In this document: positions 44,606 to 54,924 of the stretch, piece after piece | How positions within the stretch are numbered: the first letter of the stretch is position 1 | Layout of the letters: each line of letters starts with the position of its first letter | Assembly (NCBI GenBank): GCA_963923455.1 | Contig: CAWULT010000003.1 | Span: forward strand, 1 to 64,000 | Length of the DNA: 64,000 nucleotides | DNA from: CAWULT01 sp963923455 | Lineage (GTDB): Bacteria > Acidobacteriota > Vicinamibacteria > Vicinamibacterales > UBA2999 | Direction of reading: 5' to 3' | Translations under genes and position numbers: made by a program | The notes under the pieces: generated by a model | What the model was told of the DNA's origin: nothing | Databases searched by the model: none | Seen by the model: only the letters and a program-made list of their open reading frames with translations

Positions 44606-46840
44606 TTGGATCTGATTTCAGGCCTCAACCCAGAACAGCGGGAGGCGGTCCTCCACTCGGAGGGTCCCCTCCTGATCCTCGCGGGCGCCGGTTCGGGCAA
44701 GACCCGCGTCATCGCCCACAGGATCGCCCACCTCGTGCAGGAGGGCATCACCGAGGCAGACCGAATCCTTGCCGTCACCTTCACGAACAAGGCGGCAGAG
44801 GAGATGCGGACGCGCGTTGAAGCTCTGCTGCGCACCGACTGCCGGCAGATGTGGATCTCGACGTTCCACGCTCTGTGCGCCAGGCTGCTGCGGCGCGAGG
44901 CGACACACATCGGCCTCTCGCGAGACTTCGTCATCTACGACTCGAGCGACCAGCTCGCCGTCGTCAAGGAGGCGATCAGGTCGCTCGGACTCGACGACGG
45001 GGCACTGCAGCCGCGGGCCGTGCTGTCACGGATCAGCCACGCGAAGAACCGGATGGAGGGCCCTGGGGAGGGGGAGGGTCAGTCATGGAACCCGCGAGAG
45101 CAGCAGTTCACGAAGCTCTTCGAACTGTACGTGGCCGCCCTGCGCGAGGCCAACGCCCTCGACTTCGATGACCTGCTCCTCAAGACGGTAGAGCTGTTCG
45201 AGACGTCTCCGACGGTGCGCGATCGGTACGGCCGCAAGTTCACGCATCTGATGGTCGATGAGTACCAGGATACGAACCGGCCCCAGTACCTGCTCGTGCA
45301 GCGGCTGGCCGAGCAGCGGCGCAACCTCTGTGTCGTCGGGGATCCCGACCAGTCCATCTACAAGTGGCGCGGGGCCGACCTGCGCAACATCCTCGACTTC
45401 GAGAGGGACTTTCCCGAAGTCACCGTCGTCAAGCTCGAGCGAAACTACCGTTCGACGCAGGTCATTCTCGACGCCGCCTCGGCCGTGATTTCGCAGAACC
45501 GCAACCGCAAGGAGAAGCGCCTCTACACGGAGCGTCAGGGCGGTGCGAAGATCCTTCGGTACCAGGCCGGGGACGACCTGGACGAGGCGGAGTTCATCAG
45601 TCGGGTGGCCCGCACTGCGCTGCGCGAGGACGGCGACAACTCGGTGGCCGTCCTGTACCGGACGAACGCCCAGTCGCGATCGATCGAGGACGGCCTTCGG
45701 AGGGCTGGCATCTCCTACCGCATCGTCGGCGGTGTGCGGTTCTACGAGCGGAAGGAGATCAAGGACGCCTTGGCCTATCTGAAGCTGGCCCTCAATCCGC
45801 ACGACGACGTCAGCCTTCGGCGCGTCATCAACACGCCTGCGAGGGGCATCGGCAAGGGTGTGATGGAGGCGCTGGCTGGCGTCACTGTGGCGCCGGGCGA
45901 GTCCTCACCGCTGTTCTCCTCTCTCGACGCGCGTCCGTCGAACGATTCTCTGTGGTCCCGTCTGGTCTTCGCCGTCGATGAACGCATTCTGGCACCGCGG
46001 TCGATCACCGCGCTGTCGGGTTTTCGCGCCGTCCTCGACGAGGCGTCGGCTATCGCGTCATCGGAGGCTGTATCCCTCGCGGTCGGTCGGATCATCGAAC
46101 GAAGCGGTTACCTGCGCGATCTGCGCGAGGAACGCAGCGAAGAGGCCGAGGCCAGGGTCGAGAACCTGATGGAACTCGTCTCCGCCGCCCGGGAGTACGA
46201 GGCCAGATCGCCCGAGCCGTCTCTTGGCGGCTTCGTCGACCAGCTCTCGCTGCTGTCCGACGTTGACGAGGAATCGGGCTCCCAAGGCGCACGGGTCCTG
46301 ATGATGACCATGCACAGCGCCAAAGGCCTTGAATTCCCAGTCGTGGTCATCGCGGGCCTCGAGGAGGGATTGTTTCCGCATTCGCGATCGCGTGATGACG
46401 AGGGAGAGCTGGAGGAAGAGCGGAGGCTGTTCTACGTCGGGATCACCCGAGCCGAGCGCAGGCTGGTGTTCACCTCGGCCGCCAGACGGAGGGTGTTCGG
46501 GGACTACCAGGCCATGGAGCCCTCGCGGTTTCTCGAAGAGATTCCCCCGCAGTTGATGGAGGAGGCGCCCTCCGCATTCCAGCCCGCCGCCGTTCCGGCC
46601 GCGTACGGACGGCGATTTCAGCCGCGCGAACCGACGCCCAGTTACCGATACGAAGACGAAGACCAGTCGAGCCCGTCAGGCCTGCGAGTGGGGTCGAGGG
46701 TACGGCACGCGCAGTTCGGCACGGGGACGGTGCTGGCCGTCGAACCGCTCGGCGACGACACCAAATTGGTGGTGCGCTTCAACAGCGTCGGTCAGAAGAC
46801 GCTGCGCGCCAAGTTCGCAAAACTCGAGCTGGCCGGCTGA
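44606..46840 (+). CDS. pcrA: UvrD/PcrA-family DNA helicase
   Basis: 744 residues; SF1A 3'-5' helicase for repair and replication restart. Motif I GAGSGKTRVIAHRI, motif II VDEYQD, motif III VGDPDQSIYKWRGA, motif VI VGITRAERRL, and the C-terminal Tudor-like domain (VRHAQFGTGTVLAVEPLG) that contacts RNA polymerase. The start is TTG 44606 encoding the family-typical MDLISGLNPEQREAV. A TAGAAT box ends 6 nt before it (44594-44599) and the GGAGG lies only 1 nt from the TTG, so the transcript is probably leaderless. It follows glmS by 19 bp. Confidence 0.94.
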   Translation: MDLISGLNPEQREAVLHSEGPLLILAGAGSGKTRVIAHRIAHLVQEGITEADRILAVTFTNKAAEEMRTRVEALLRTDCRQMWISTFHALCARLLRREATHIGLSRDFVIYDSSDQLAVVKEAIRSLGLDDGALQPRAVLSRISHAKNRMEGPGEGEGQSWNPREQQFTKLFELYVAALREANALDFDDLLLKTVELFETSPTVRDRYGRKFTHLMVDEYQDTNRPQYLLVQRLAEQRRNLCVVGDPDQSIYKWRGADLRNILDFERDFPEVTVVKLERNYRSTQVILDAASAVISQNRNRKEKRLYTERQGGAKILRYQAGDDLDEAEFISRVARTALREDGDNSVAVLYRTNAQSRSIEDGLRRAGISYRIVGGVRFYERKEIKDALAYLKLALNPHDDVSLRRVINTPARGIGKGVMEALAGVTVAPGESSPLFSSLDARPSNDSLWSRLVFAVDERILAPRSITALSGFRAVLDEASAIASSEAVSLAVGRIIERSGYLRDLREERSEEAEARVENLMELVSAAREYEARSPEPSLGGFVDQLSLLSDVDEESGSQGARVLMMTMHSAKGLEFPVVVIAGLEEGLFPHSRSRDDEGELEEERRLFYVGITRAERRLVFTSAARRRVFGDYQAMEPSRFLEEIPPQLMEEAPSAFQPAAVPAAYGRRFQPREPTPSYRYEDEDQSSPSGLRVGSRVRHAQFGTGTVLAVEPLGDDTKLVVRFNSVGQKTLRAKFAKLELAG

Positions 46841-46853
46841 CGCCAGGCTCCTG

Positions 46854-49379
46854 CTACTGCTCCGGTTCTACCGCCGGCACAGACTCGGCCGTGGGGGAAG
46901 GCGCCGCAGCGTCGGCCTCCACCTCCTCGTCCTGCTCGGCCAGTCGCGCGATCGACACCACACGATCGTCGCCCTCGACGTCGATGAGGCGCACACCCTG
47001 CGTCGCTCGGCCGATGGTCCTGACATCCTTCGACGCCATGCGAAGGATCTTCCCCTGCTGCGTGATGAGCATGAACTGGTCGGCGTCGGTGACCTGGGCG
47101 ATGCCAACGACCTTCCCGTTGCGCTCCGTCGTCTGGATGTTGATGATGCCGACGCCGCCCCGGGACTGCAGTCGGTACTCGTCGAGCACTGTCCGCTTGC
47201 CGTACCCCTGATCGGTGACGGACAGCACAGTACCGCCCGCGCCGACGACCTCGAGCGCCACGGCCCGATCGTCGTCGCGCAGCGTGATACCGCGCACACC
47301 GAAGGCCGTGCGGCCCATCGGTCGAACGTCGGTTTCCGGGAACCGGATGGCCATGCCTTCGGCTGTGCCGATGAGCACCTCCCCGGCGCCATCCGAGATC
47401 ACGGCGGAGATCACCGAGTCGCCCTCCTCGACCCCCATCGCGATGATGCCTCCGGCGCGGGGGTTGCTGAAGGCGCTGAGCTCGGTCTTCTTCACGACGC
47501 CTCGGCTCGTGCCCATCACGATGAAGCGATCCCCCTCGAAGTCCTTCACGGGCAGGAGCGCCGCGATGCGCTCACCCGGTTCCATCGACACCAGGTTGGC
47601 GATGGCCTTTCCTCGGCCGTCGGGCCCGACGTCCGGCACCTCGTGCACCTTCAGCCAGTACGCACGCCCCCGATCCGAGAAGATCATGATGTAGGCGTGC
47701 GTCGAAGCCACGAACAGGTGGCTGACAAAGTCCTCTTCCCGGGTCCTCATGCCGATGCGACCCTTGCCGCCCCTGCGCTGGTTCCGGTAGGTCGAGATCG
47801 CCGTCCGCTTGATGTAGCCGGTGTTGCTGACCGTGATCGCCATGTCCTCCTCGGCGATCAAGTCCTCCATGCGCAGCTCACCCTCGTCGGCCAGGATCTG
47901 CGTCCGGCGGTCGTCACCGTACTTCGCCTGGATGTGGCGCAGTTCGCCGACGACGATTTCCATCACCAGTTTCTCGCTCGCGAGGATCGCGAGGAGGCGT
48001 TCGATCAGCTTCAGCAGTTCGGCCAGTTCATCGAGGATCTTCTGGCGCTCGAGACCCGTCAGCCGCTGCAGTTGCATGTCGAGAATGGCCTGGGCCTGGA
48101 TCTGTGACAGGCCGAACTCCCGAATCAGGCCATCACGCGCCTCCGCCGGGTTTCTCGATGCCCTGATCAACGCGATGACCGCGTCGAGGTGGTCGAGCGC
48201 GATCTTCAGGCCTTCGAGGATGTGACGACGGGCCTCGGCCTTCCTGAGTTCGAACTCCGTCCTGCGCCGCACGACTTCGCGCCGGAAGTCGACGAAGTTG
48301 TCGATCAGCTCCGGCAGCGACAGCACCTTCGGCCGGCCGCCGACGATGGCCAGCATGATAATCCCGAAGCTGCTCTGGAGTTGCGTGTGCTTGTAGAGGT
48401 TGTTGAGAACGACCTCACCCACCTCGCCGCGTTTCAAGTCGATGACGACGCGCATGCCGTCGCGATCGGACTCGTCGCGTATGTCCGAGATGCCCTCGAT
48501 GATCTTCTCCCGCACGAGTTCGGCAATCCGCTCGATCAGGCGGGCCTTGTTGACCTGGTAAGGGATCGCGTCGATGACGATTGACTGGCGGTCGCCTTTC
48601 TTGGACACCTCGATCTCGGCTCGGCCGCGCATCACGATGGTGCCCCGTCCGGTCAGGTACGCCTGTTGGATCCCGTGCCGGCCGACGATGCAGCCTCCCG
48701 TCGGGAAGTCCGGGCCTGGCAGCAACTCGAGGAGCTTTCGCTGCCGCTCGGCCAGGGTCGGGGGCTCTTGGGCGCTGGCGATCTCGATGGTCCAGATCAC
48801 GGCATCGATCACCTCGCGCATGTTGTGCGGCGGGATGTTCGTGGCCATGCCGACCGCGATGCCGGCGGACCCGTTGACCAGGAGGTTCGGGTACGGGGCC
48901 GGGAAGACGGTTGGCTCCTCGGTGGTCTCGTCGAAGTTCGGAACGAAATCGACGGTGTCCTTGTCGAGGTCCGCCATCAGCTCTTCGGCGAGGGCTTCGA
49001 GTCGTGCTTCCGTGTACCGATATGCGGCCGGCGGGTCACCGTCGATCGAGCCGAAGTTCCCCTGGCCGTCGACCAGGGGATACCGCATGTTGAAGTCCTG
49101 CGCCAGGCGAACCAGCGTGTCGTAGGCTGGAGCGTCCCCGTGTGGATGGTAGTTGCCGATGACCTCGCCGACGATCTTCGCGCACTTGCGGTAGGCCCGG
49201 TTCGAAGCGAGGCCCATCTGGCTCATCGCGTAGAGCACACGGCGATGGGCGGGTTTCAGGCCATCTCGAACGTCCGGCAGCGCTCGCCCGATGATCACGC
49301 TCATGGCGTAATCCATGTACGAGCGTTTCATCTCGTCTTCGATGTTGACGGGGATGCGGTTGGAATTCGGTGCGTTCAT
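46854..49379 (-). CDS. gyrA: DNA gyrase subunit A
   Basis: 841 residues. Catalytic Tyr122 sits in AAYRYTEARL, and the numbering matches E. coli exactly through this region. The GyrA box QRRGGKG is present at about residue 540, so it is gyrase and not topoisomerase IV. The quinolone-determining region reads HPHGDAPAYD: residue 83 is Ala instead of Ser, while Asp87 is retained. The C-terminus is an acidic tail. It converges with pcrA (13 bp between stops). Confidence 0.97.
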   Translation of the reverse strand: MNAPNSNRIPVNIEDEMKRSYMDYAMSVIIGRALPDVRDGLKPAHRRVLYAMSQMGLASNRAYRKCAKIVGEVIGNYHPHGDAPAYDTLVRLAQDFNMRYPLVDGQGNFGSIDGDPPAAYRYTEARLEALAEELMADLDKDTVDFVPNFDETTEEPTVFPAPYPNLLVNGSAGIAVGMATNIPPHNMREVIDAVIWTIEIASAQEPPTLAERQRKLLELLPGPDFPTGGCIVGRHGIQQAYLTGRGTIVMRGRAEIEVSKKGDRQSIVIDAIPYQVNKARLIERIAELVREKIIEGISDIRDESDRDGMRVVIDLKRGEVGEVVLNNLYKHTQLQSSFGIIMLAIVGGRPKVLSLPELIDNFVDFRREVVRRRTEFELRKAEARRHILEGLKIALDHLDAVIALIRASRNPAEARDGLIREFGLSQIQAQAILDMQLQRLTGLERQKILDELAELLKLIERLLAILASEKLVMEIVVGELRHIQAKYGDDRRTQILADEGELRMEDLIAEEDMAITVSNTGYIKRTAISTYRNQRRGGKGRIGMRTREEDFVSHLFVASTHAYIMIFSDRGRAYWLKVHEVPDVGPDGRGKAIANLVSMEPGERIAALLPVKDFEGDRFIVMGTSRGVVKKTELSAFSNPRAGGIIAMGVEEGDSVISAVISDGAGEVLIGTAEGMAIRFPETDVRPMGRTAFGVRGITLRDDDRAVALEVVGAGGTVLSVTDQGYGKRTVLDEYRLQSRGGVGIINIQTTERNGKVVGIAQVTDADQFMLITQQGKILRMASKDVRTIGRATQGVRLIDVEGDDRVVSIARLAEQDEEVEADAAAPSPTAESVPAVEPEQ

Positions 49380-49453
49380 GACTGCCTGGTCTTCGGCGGA
49401 TTCAACGGGCGTTCCTGGCGGTCCACGACCGCCGTGAATGCCGTATCGATGTG

Positions 49454-52030
49454 CTAGACGTCCAGGTTGCGGACGTCGAGGGCGTTGTCCTCGATGAACT
49501 TACGTCGGGGCTCGACCTGGTCGCCCATCAACGTGGTGAACATCTGGTCTGCCTCGGTGTGGTCCTCGGCCCGCACCTGCAGCAACGTCCGGTTCTCCGG
49601 ATCCATTGTTGTGGTCCAGAGCGTGTCTGGGTTCATCTCGCCGAGGCCCTTGTACCGGTTGGTCGCGACGCCCTTCTTGCCGGCCGCGACGAAGTAGTCG
49701 ACGAACGCATCAACGCTGTCGAGCGTGACGTCCGCCTCGCGCCGGCCTCGGGCCCCCGCGGCCGCTGGTGGCGTGGACTCCGGTCCGGGCGCAGGTCCGT
49801 CGGCCGGCTGAACCTCGCCGTCGGCTTCCGCGCTCTCTTCCGGCTTCGACCCCTCAGTCTGCCTGACCACAACCGGAAACAGGATGTCCTGGATCTCTCG
49901 ATGAGCCGCGAGCAGCGTCCGGTATTCCCCTGACGTGATGAACTCGATGCCCACGTCATATCGACGTGCGTAGCCCTGCGACCGGTCCTCGACGGCCAGT
50001 TCGAACACGTTGTGCTCGTCGTCCCGTTTCACCGCGACCGTCCTGGTTGGGACGGTCATTCTCGCAGCGATGACATCGAGGCGCTCACGGGCCTCGAAGA
50101 ACACCTTGTCGCGCGCGTCGGCCTGCAGGAGCGCCGACACGATTTCGGGGTGACTGCCTCGCCTCGTCACCTGCTGCAGCAGCTTCCGGAACGCCATCAT
50201 CCGCTGCAGGACCCGCTCGAGTTCAGCCCCCGTGATTTCGCGGCCATCGGCCGTCGTCGCGACACGCGATTCGGCTGCGCGGCGAATGAGGAACGACTCC
50301 AGTTCCTGCTCGTTCTTGATGTAGTACTCGCTGCGGCCGCGCTTCGCCCGGAACAGTGGAGGCTGCGCGATGTAGATGTGGCCGCGGTCGATCAGTGCGC
50401 CCATCTGGCGGTAGAAGAACGTCAGCAACAGCGTTCGGATGTGCGACCCGTCCACGTCCGCGTCCGTCATGATGATCACGCGGTGATAGCGCAGCTTCTC
50501 CGGGTCGAAGTCCTCGGCGCCGATGCCGCAGCCGAGCGCGGCGATCATGGTCTTGATCTCGTCGCTACCCAGCATCTTGTCGAAGCGGGCCTTTTCGACG
50601 TTCAGGATCTTGCCCTTGATCGGCAGAATCGCCTGGAATCGGCGATCTCGGCCCTGCTTCGCTGAGCCACCGGCTGAATCGCCCTCGACGATGTACAGCT
50701 CGCTGAGGGCCGGATCGCGCTCCTGACAGTCGGCGAGTTTACCGGGGAGGCTGCTTCCATCGAGGGCGCCCTTCCGGCGGACCAGGTCGCGCGCCTTGCG
50801 CGCGGCCTCGCGCGCCCTCGCAGCGTCCACCGCCTTGCCGATGATCCGCTTCGCGACGTTGGGGTTCTCCTCGAGGAACTGTCCGAGCTTGTCGTTGACG
50901 ATCGCCTCGACGATCCCCTTCACCTCGGTGTTGCCAAGCTTCGTCTTCGTCTGTCCCTCGAACTGCGGGCGCGGAATCTTGACGCTGACGACGGCGGTCA
51001 GGCCCTCGCGAATATCGTCGCCACTGATGCTCGCATCCTTCAGGTCCTTGACCAGGTTGTTCTTGGTCGCGTAGCTGTTGATGCTGCGCGTCAGCGCGGC
51101 GCGGAAGCCCGAGAGGTGCGTGCCACCCTCATGGGTGTTGATGTTGTTCGCGAACGTGAAGACCAGCTCGGTGTAGCCATCGTTCCACTGGAGCGCGATC
51201 TCCGCGTCGATGCCGTCCTTGTCGCCCTTCATGAAGATCGGCGTGTCGTTGACGGCAACCTTGTTCTTGTTCAAGTGCTGGACGAACGAGACGATCCCGC
51301 CGTCGTACTGAAAGCGGTGGCTCTTGCCGTCTCGCTCGTCGTCGATCGTGATTTGAATGCCACCATTCAGGAACGCGAGTTCCCGCAGGCGCTGGGCCAA
51401 CGTGTCGAAACTGTATTCCGTCGTTTCGAAGATCTGGGCGTCGGGTTTGAAGGTGACCTTCGTTCCACGTCGCTGGGTCGTGCCTGTTGGCTCCAGATCA
51501 CCGGTCGGCGTGCCACGTTCGTAACTCTGCTGGTAGACCTGTCCGTTGCGCCAGATTTCGAGATCGAGCCGCTCCGACAGGGCATTCACCACGGAAACGC
51601 CGACTCCGTGCAGACCGCCAGAGACCTTGTAACTGTCGTTGTCGAACTTTCCACCAGCGTGCAAGACGGTCAGCACGACCTCTGCCGCCGACTTGCCGCT
51701 CGCGTGGCGATCGACTGGAATCCCACGCCCGTTGTCGACGACCGTGATCGAGTTGTCGACGTGAATGGTGACCCCGACCTGATCGCAGTGACCGGCAAGT
51801 GCCTCGTCGATCGAGTTGTCGACGATCTCGTATACCAGGTGGTGCAGCCCCTGCGCGCCGGTCGACCCGATGTACATGGCCGGTCGCTTGCGCACAGCCT
51901 CGAGCCCCTCGAGGACCTTGATCTTGTCGGCACCGTAGTCGTCGGCTGCCGTCGCGGTGGGTGTTTCCGGGGCGTTCGCGGGAAGCTGAGCGTCGGTCGG
52001 GCTCGTATCCGGCTGTTCCGTGTGTTCCAC
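49454..52030 (-). CDS. gyrB: DNA gyrase subunit B
   Basis: 858 residues. GHKL ATPase motifs include HHLVYEIVDNSIDEALAG and DNGRGIPV; the TOPRIM domain has EGDSAGGSAKQGRDR and DADVDG; the C-terminus ends in YKGLGEMNPDTLW. A 45-residue Glu/Pro/Ala-rich insertion (about 725-770) precedes that last motif. Translation starts 11 bp after dnaN, forming a dnaN-gyrB unit; gyrA follows after 73 bp. Confidence 0.97.
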   Translation of the reverse strand: MEHTEQPDTSPTDAQLPANAPETPTATAADDYGADKIKVLEGLEAVRKRPAMYIGSTGAQGLHHLVYEIVDNSIDEALAGHCDQVGVTIHVDNSITVVDNGRGIPVDRHASGKSAAEVVLTVLHAGGKFDNDSYKVSGGLHGVGVSVVNALSERLDLEIWRNGQVYQQSYERGTPTGDLEPTGTTQRRGTKVTFKPDAQIFETTEYSFDTLAQRLRELAFLNGGIQITIDDERDGKSHRFQYDGGIVSFVQHLNKNKVAVNDTPIFMKGDKDGIDAEIALQWNDGYTELVFTFANNINTHEGGTHLSGFRAALTRSINSYATKNNLVKDLKDASISGDDIREGLTAVVSVKIPRPQFEGQTKTKLGNTEVKGIVEAIVNDKLGQFLEENPNVAKRIIGKAVDAARAREAARKARDLVRRKGALDGSSLPGKLADCQERDPALSELYIVEGDSAGGSAKQGRDRRFQAILPIKGKILNVEKARFDKMLGSDEIKTMIAALGCGIGAEDFDPEKLRYHRVIIMTDADVDGSHIRTLLLTFFYRQMGALIDRGHIYIAQPPLFRAKRGRSEYYIKNEQELESFLIRRAAESRVATTADGREITGAELERVLQRMMAFRKLLQQVTRRGSHPEIVSALLQADARDKVFFEARERLDVIAARMTVPTRTVAVKRDDEHNVFELAVEDRSQGYARRYDVGIEFITSGEYRTLLAAHREIQDILFPVVVRQTEGSKPEESAEADGEVQPADGPAPGPESTPPAAAGARGRREADVTLDSVDAFVDYFVAAGKKGVATNRYKGLGEMNPDTLWTTTMDPENRTLLQVRAEDHTEADQMFTTLMGDQVEPRRKFIEDNALDVRNLDV

Positions 52031-52041
52031 GCGTCTACCTG

Positions 52042-53145
52042 TCAGATTCTCATCGGCATGATGACGTACGTGTAGTCGTACGCGTCTGTGCCGACGGGTT
52101 TCATGACGGCCTGACTCACGTCGTCCTTCAACGAGAGCGAGACGATGTCTGTTTCGACGACGTTCAGGAAGTCGAGCACGTACTGCGCATTGAACGAGAT
52201 CGTCATGGCCGTGTCGTTGTATTCGACCGGGAGGACTTCACGCGCCTCGCCGAACTCCGAACTACTCGAGGTCACCTCGACCTTGTCCTTGCCGATCTCG
52301 AACTTGACCGCCCGGGATCGCTCGTTCGACAGGAGAGCGACTCGCTTGACTGCGCTGGTCAACCGTTCACGGTCGAACTCGATCACCTTGTCGTTCCCTT
52401 TCGGGATGACGCGCTCGTACGCGGGGAACTGGCCGTCGATCATCCGGGAGATGAGCACGCGGCCACCCACTGTGAAGAACAGGTGGTTCTCACCACGCTC
52501 GAACGAAATGTCGCCATCGCCCTCGGACAACAGCTTGCCCAGTTCCAGCAGTGTCTTCCGGGGCAGAATGACGCCGGCCTCGGCGGAAACGGCTACGTCG
52601 TGCTTCACCTCGACCAGCGCCAGGCGGTGGCCGTCGGTCGCCACGAGCGTCAGGCTGTCCGGTTTCAGCACGAACTTGGCGCCGTTCAGAAAATACCTGG
52701 TGTCCTCGCCTGTGATCGCGAACTGCGTCTTCGACACCATCTCGCGGAGAGCCGCCCTTGGCAGGGACACCGCCACGGAAGTCGTCCCCTCCGGCAGCGC
52801 CGGGAAGTCATCCTTGGGCAGCGTCTGCATGCGCGACTCGAAGCGATCGGCGGCTACCTTCACGCCGTTTCGGTCTTCCTCGATTCGCACGTCCGTCTCC
52901 GGCAGCGCCTTCACGATCTCATAGAGCTTCTTCGCTGGGAGCGTCAGCGCGCCAGCCTTGGCAACCGACGCACCGCAGGTGCTTCTAAGAGCCACTTCCA
53001 GATCGGTCGCGAGCATCCGGACCTGATCGCCTTTTGCTTCCACCAGCACATTCGCCAGGATTGGAATCGTGTTCTTGCGTTCGACGATGCCCTGGAATAA
53101 CTGAAGTTCCCGCAGAAGGTCGTTCTTCCGGACAACGAGTTCCAT
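52042..53145 (-). CDS. dnaN: DNA polymerase III beta clamp
   Basis: 367 residues, three repeated clamp domains (MELVVRKNDLLREL at the start; family C-terminus YTYVIMPMRI). The open frame extends 33 codons further, to 53244, but the ATG at 53145 gives the standard N-terminus and the extension reads as non-coding. A TTGCAC-16-TATAAT promoter lies about 105 bp upstream. Confidence 0.97.
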   Translation of the reverse strand: MELVVRKNDLLRELQLFQGIVERKNTIPILANVLVEAKGDQVRMLATDLEVALRSTCGASVAKAGALTLPAKKLYEIVKALPETDVRIEEDRNGVKVAADRFESRMQTLPKDDFPALPEGTTSVAVSLPRAALREMVSKTQFAITGEDTRYFLNGAKFVLKPDSLTLVATDGHRLALVEVKHDVAVSAEAGVILPRKTLLELGKLLSEGDGDISFERGENHLFFTVGGRVLISRMIDGQFPAYERVIPKGNDKVIEFDRERLTSAVKRVALLSNERSRAVKFEIGKDKVEVTSSSSEFGEAREVLPVEYNDTAMTISFNAQYVLDFLNVVETDIVSLSLKDDVSQAVMKPVGTDAYDYTYVIMPMRI

Positions 53146-53435
53146 AGGCGTGTAATGACCTCGGGACGGAGGAGCGCAGTCCATGCAGACCGGAACCGGT
53201 GGGGTCAGGCCTGGGATTACTTCGAATGTGTAGAGAAAGGCCAAGAAATTATACAGAAAAACAAGGCGTGTGCAAAACTCGGATGGTAATCGTTACTGAT
53301 TGCAAATAAAAGACTTCGACCTCCTCGTCGCGTGTGCGTGGTACGGCGGCTTCCTGATGGTGATCGGGGTAGTCGAACCGGCCGTCCCGGCATCCACAGA
53401 CGGTCCACAGGCTCCCGTGTGGAATGGTGTGGAAA
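53146..53435. promoter_or_regulatory. dnaA-dnaN intergenic region with a DnaA-box-like cluster
   Basis: 290 bp without a gene. It holds the dnaN promoter (separate entry) and, next to the dnaA stop, four CCACA/TGTGG motifs in about 46 bp: ATCCACA (53392-53398), TCCACAG (53404-53410), TGTGGAATG (53418-53426) and TGTGGAAAT (53428-53436). They resemble degenerate DnaA boxes and may form a second part of the origin or an autoregulatory site. Confidence 0.55.
53248..53275 (-). promoter_or_regulatory. dnaN promoter
   Basis: Reverse strand: TTGCAC (53270-53275), 16-nt spacer, TATAAT (53248-53253). The -10 is a perfect consensus in an AT-rich patch. The leader would be about 95 nt. Confidence 0.7.
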
Positions 53436-54761
53436 TCATCGAATCGACTGGAGAAAGCCCGTAATGAGGTTGTTGAATTCCTCGCTCGACTTGCGAAGGC
53501 TGTCGACCTTCCTGATCGAGTGAATCACCGTCGAGTGGTGCTTCCCACCAAAGCTGCGGCCGATCTCCGGCAGGGACGCGTGGGTGAGCGACTTGCAGAG
53601 GTACATCGCTATTTGGCGTGGCATGGCAACCGACTTGGAGTTGTTGCGCGATTTCAAGTCGCTGCTCTTCAGTTGGTAGTAGTCGGCCACGTAGCGTTGG
53701 ATGGACTCGATCGTGATCGCTCGATCGTCCTGGTCGATGACGTTCCTGAGGACTTCCTGGGTCAGGTCGAGCGAGATCTCCCGGCCAGTGAGGGATGCAT
53801 ACGCGATCAGCCGGATGAGAGACCCCTCCAACTCGCGGATGTTCGACTTGATTCGCGAGGCGATGTACATGGCGACGTTGTCCTCGAGTGGCACGGCCTC
53901 CGCTTCGGCCTTTCGTTTGAGGATTGCGACGCGGGTCTCGAGGTCTGGCGGTTGGATATCGGCGATGAGCCCCCACTCGAATCTGGACCGCAGGCGTTCT
54001 TCGAGCGCCGGAATCTCGTGGGGTGGCCGATCGCTGCTGAGAACGATCTGCTTCTGGGCGTCGTAGAGCGCGTTGAACGTGTGGAAGAACTCCGTCTGCG
54101 TGCCTTCCTTGCCGGCGACGAACTGGATGTCGTCGACGAGGAGGATGTCGACGCTGCGGTAACGCTCGCGGAAATCGAGAATCCGCTCGTAGCGCAATGC
54201 GTTGATCATCTCGTTCATGAAACGCTCGGACGAGATGTAGGTCAGCGTCAGCGAGGGATCGTGCTGGAGAACGTACTGGCCGACGGCGTGCATCAGGTGC
54301 GTCTTACCCAAGCCAACGCCGCCGTGGATGAAGAGCGGGTTGTAGGACCGGGACGGGGCTTCGGCCACGGCCCGGCATGCGGCGTGGGCGAACTGGTTCG
54401 AGGGCCCGACGATGAATGTGTCGAACGTATAACGGTCATTCAGGCCGACGGCCCGCCCGGATGGGCCTGCCAGGGGCTGAACTGTGTGATTGCCGGAGCT
54501 GGCCGCAGGTGGTGCCTCGGTGACGAACACGAGCTGAACGTTTGGGCGCCTGATATCGGCCAGGGCTTCACTCAGCACTACCGAATAGTGCTTTGTGAGC
54601 CAGTCTCGAAAGAGCTGGTTTGGTACGCGGACGGTGATCGAATCACCGGAGTCCGAAATGAAGGTGGTGGGCCGGAACCATGTGGAAAAACTGTGAGGAT
54701 TGACCTTGGTCTCAATCCGACCAAGGATCTGGTTCCATACACTCTCGTCCATGCTCGGCAT
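53436..54761 (-). CDS. dnaA: Chromosomal replication initiator DnaA
   Basis: 441 residues (or 438 from ATG 54752). Domain I begins SVWNQILGRIE; a linker follows; the AAA+ core (about 105-330) has GGVGLGKTHLMHAVG and VDDIQF; and the DNA-binding domain IV ends GRSFGGKHHSTVIHSIRKV, the DnaA-box recognition signature. A DnaA-box-like TGTGGAAAA (54681-54689) lies within its own 5' coding region. It is transcribed away from rpmH. Confidence 0.98.
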   Translation of the reverse strand: MPSMDESVWNQILGRIETKVNPHSFSTWFRPTTFISDSGDSITVRVPNQLFRDWLTKHYSVVLSEALADIRRPNVQLVFVTEAPPAASSGNHTVQPLAGPSGRAVGLNDRYTFDTFIVGPSNQFAHAACRAVAEAPSRSYNPLFIHGGVGLGKTHLMHAVGQYVLQHDPSLTLTYISSERFMNEMINALRYERILDFRERYRSVDILLVDDIQFVAGKEGTQTEFFHTFNALYDAQKQIVLSSDRPPHEIPALEERLRSRFEWGLIADIQPPDLETRVAILKRKAEAEAVPLEDNVAMYIASRIKSNIRELEGSLIRLIAYASLTGREISLDLTQEVLRNVIDQDDRAITIESIQRYVADYYQLKSSDLKSRNNSKSVAMPRQIAMYLCKSLTHASLPEIGRSFGGKHHSTVIHSIRKVDSLRKSSEEFNNLITGFLQSIR

Positions 54762-54924
54762 ACGACGAAACTACTAGTAAATCCAATAACTTTCGCTTAA
54801 AAGGCGAATAGATGGAGAGCCGGATTGCTGTGACAAGCCGTACTGTCGTCCGACCGGAGCGATGCTGTGCAAAACCGGGCAACGTCGGGCGGTGACGAGT
54901 CGATCTTCTAGCTTTTCAACAGTG

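Noticed and set aside
53146..53244. 33-codon N-terminal extension of dnaN
   Set aside because: The extension is unlike any clamp, and a good promoter lies at its upstream end; ATG 53145 gives the standard N-terminus.
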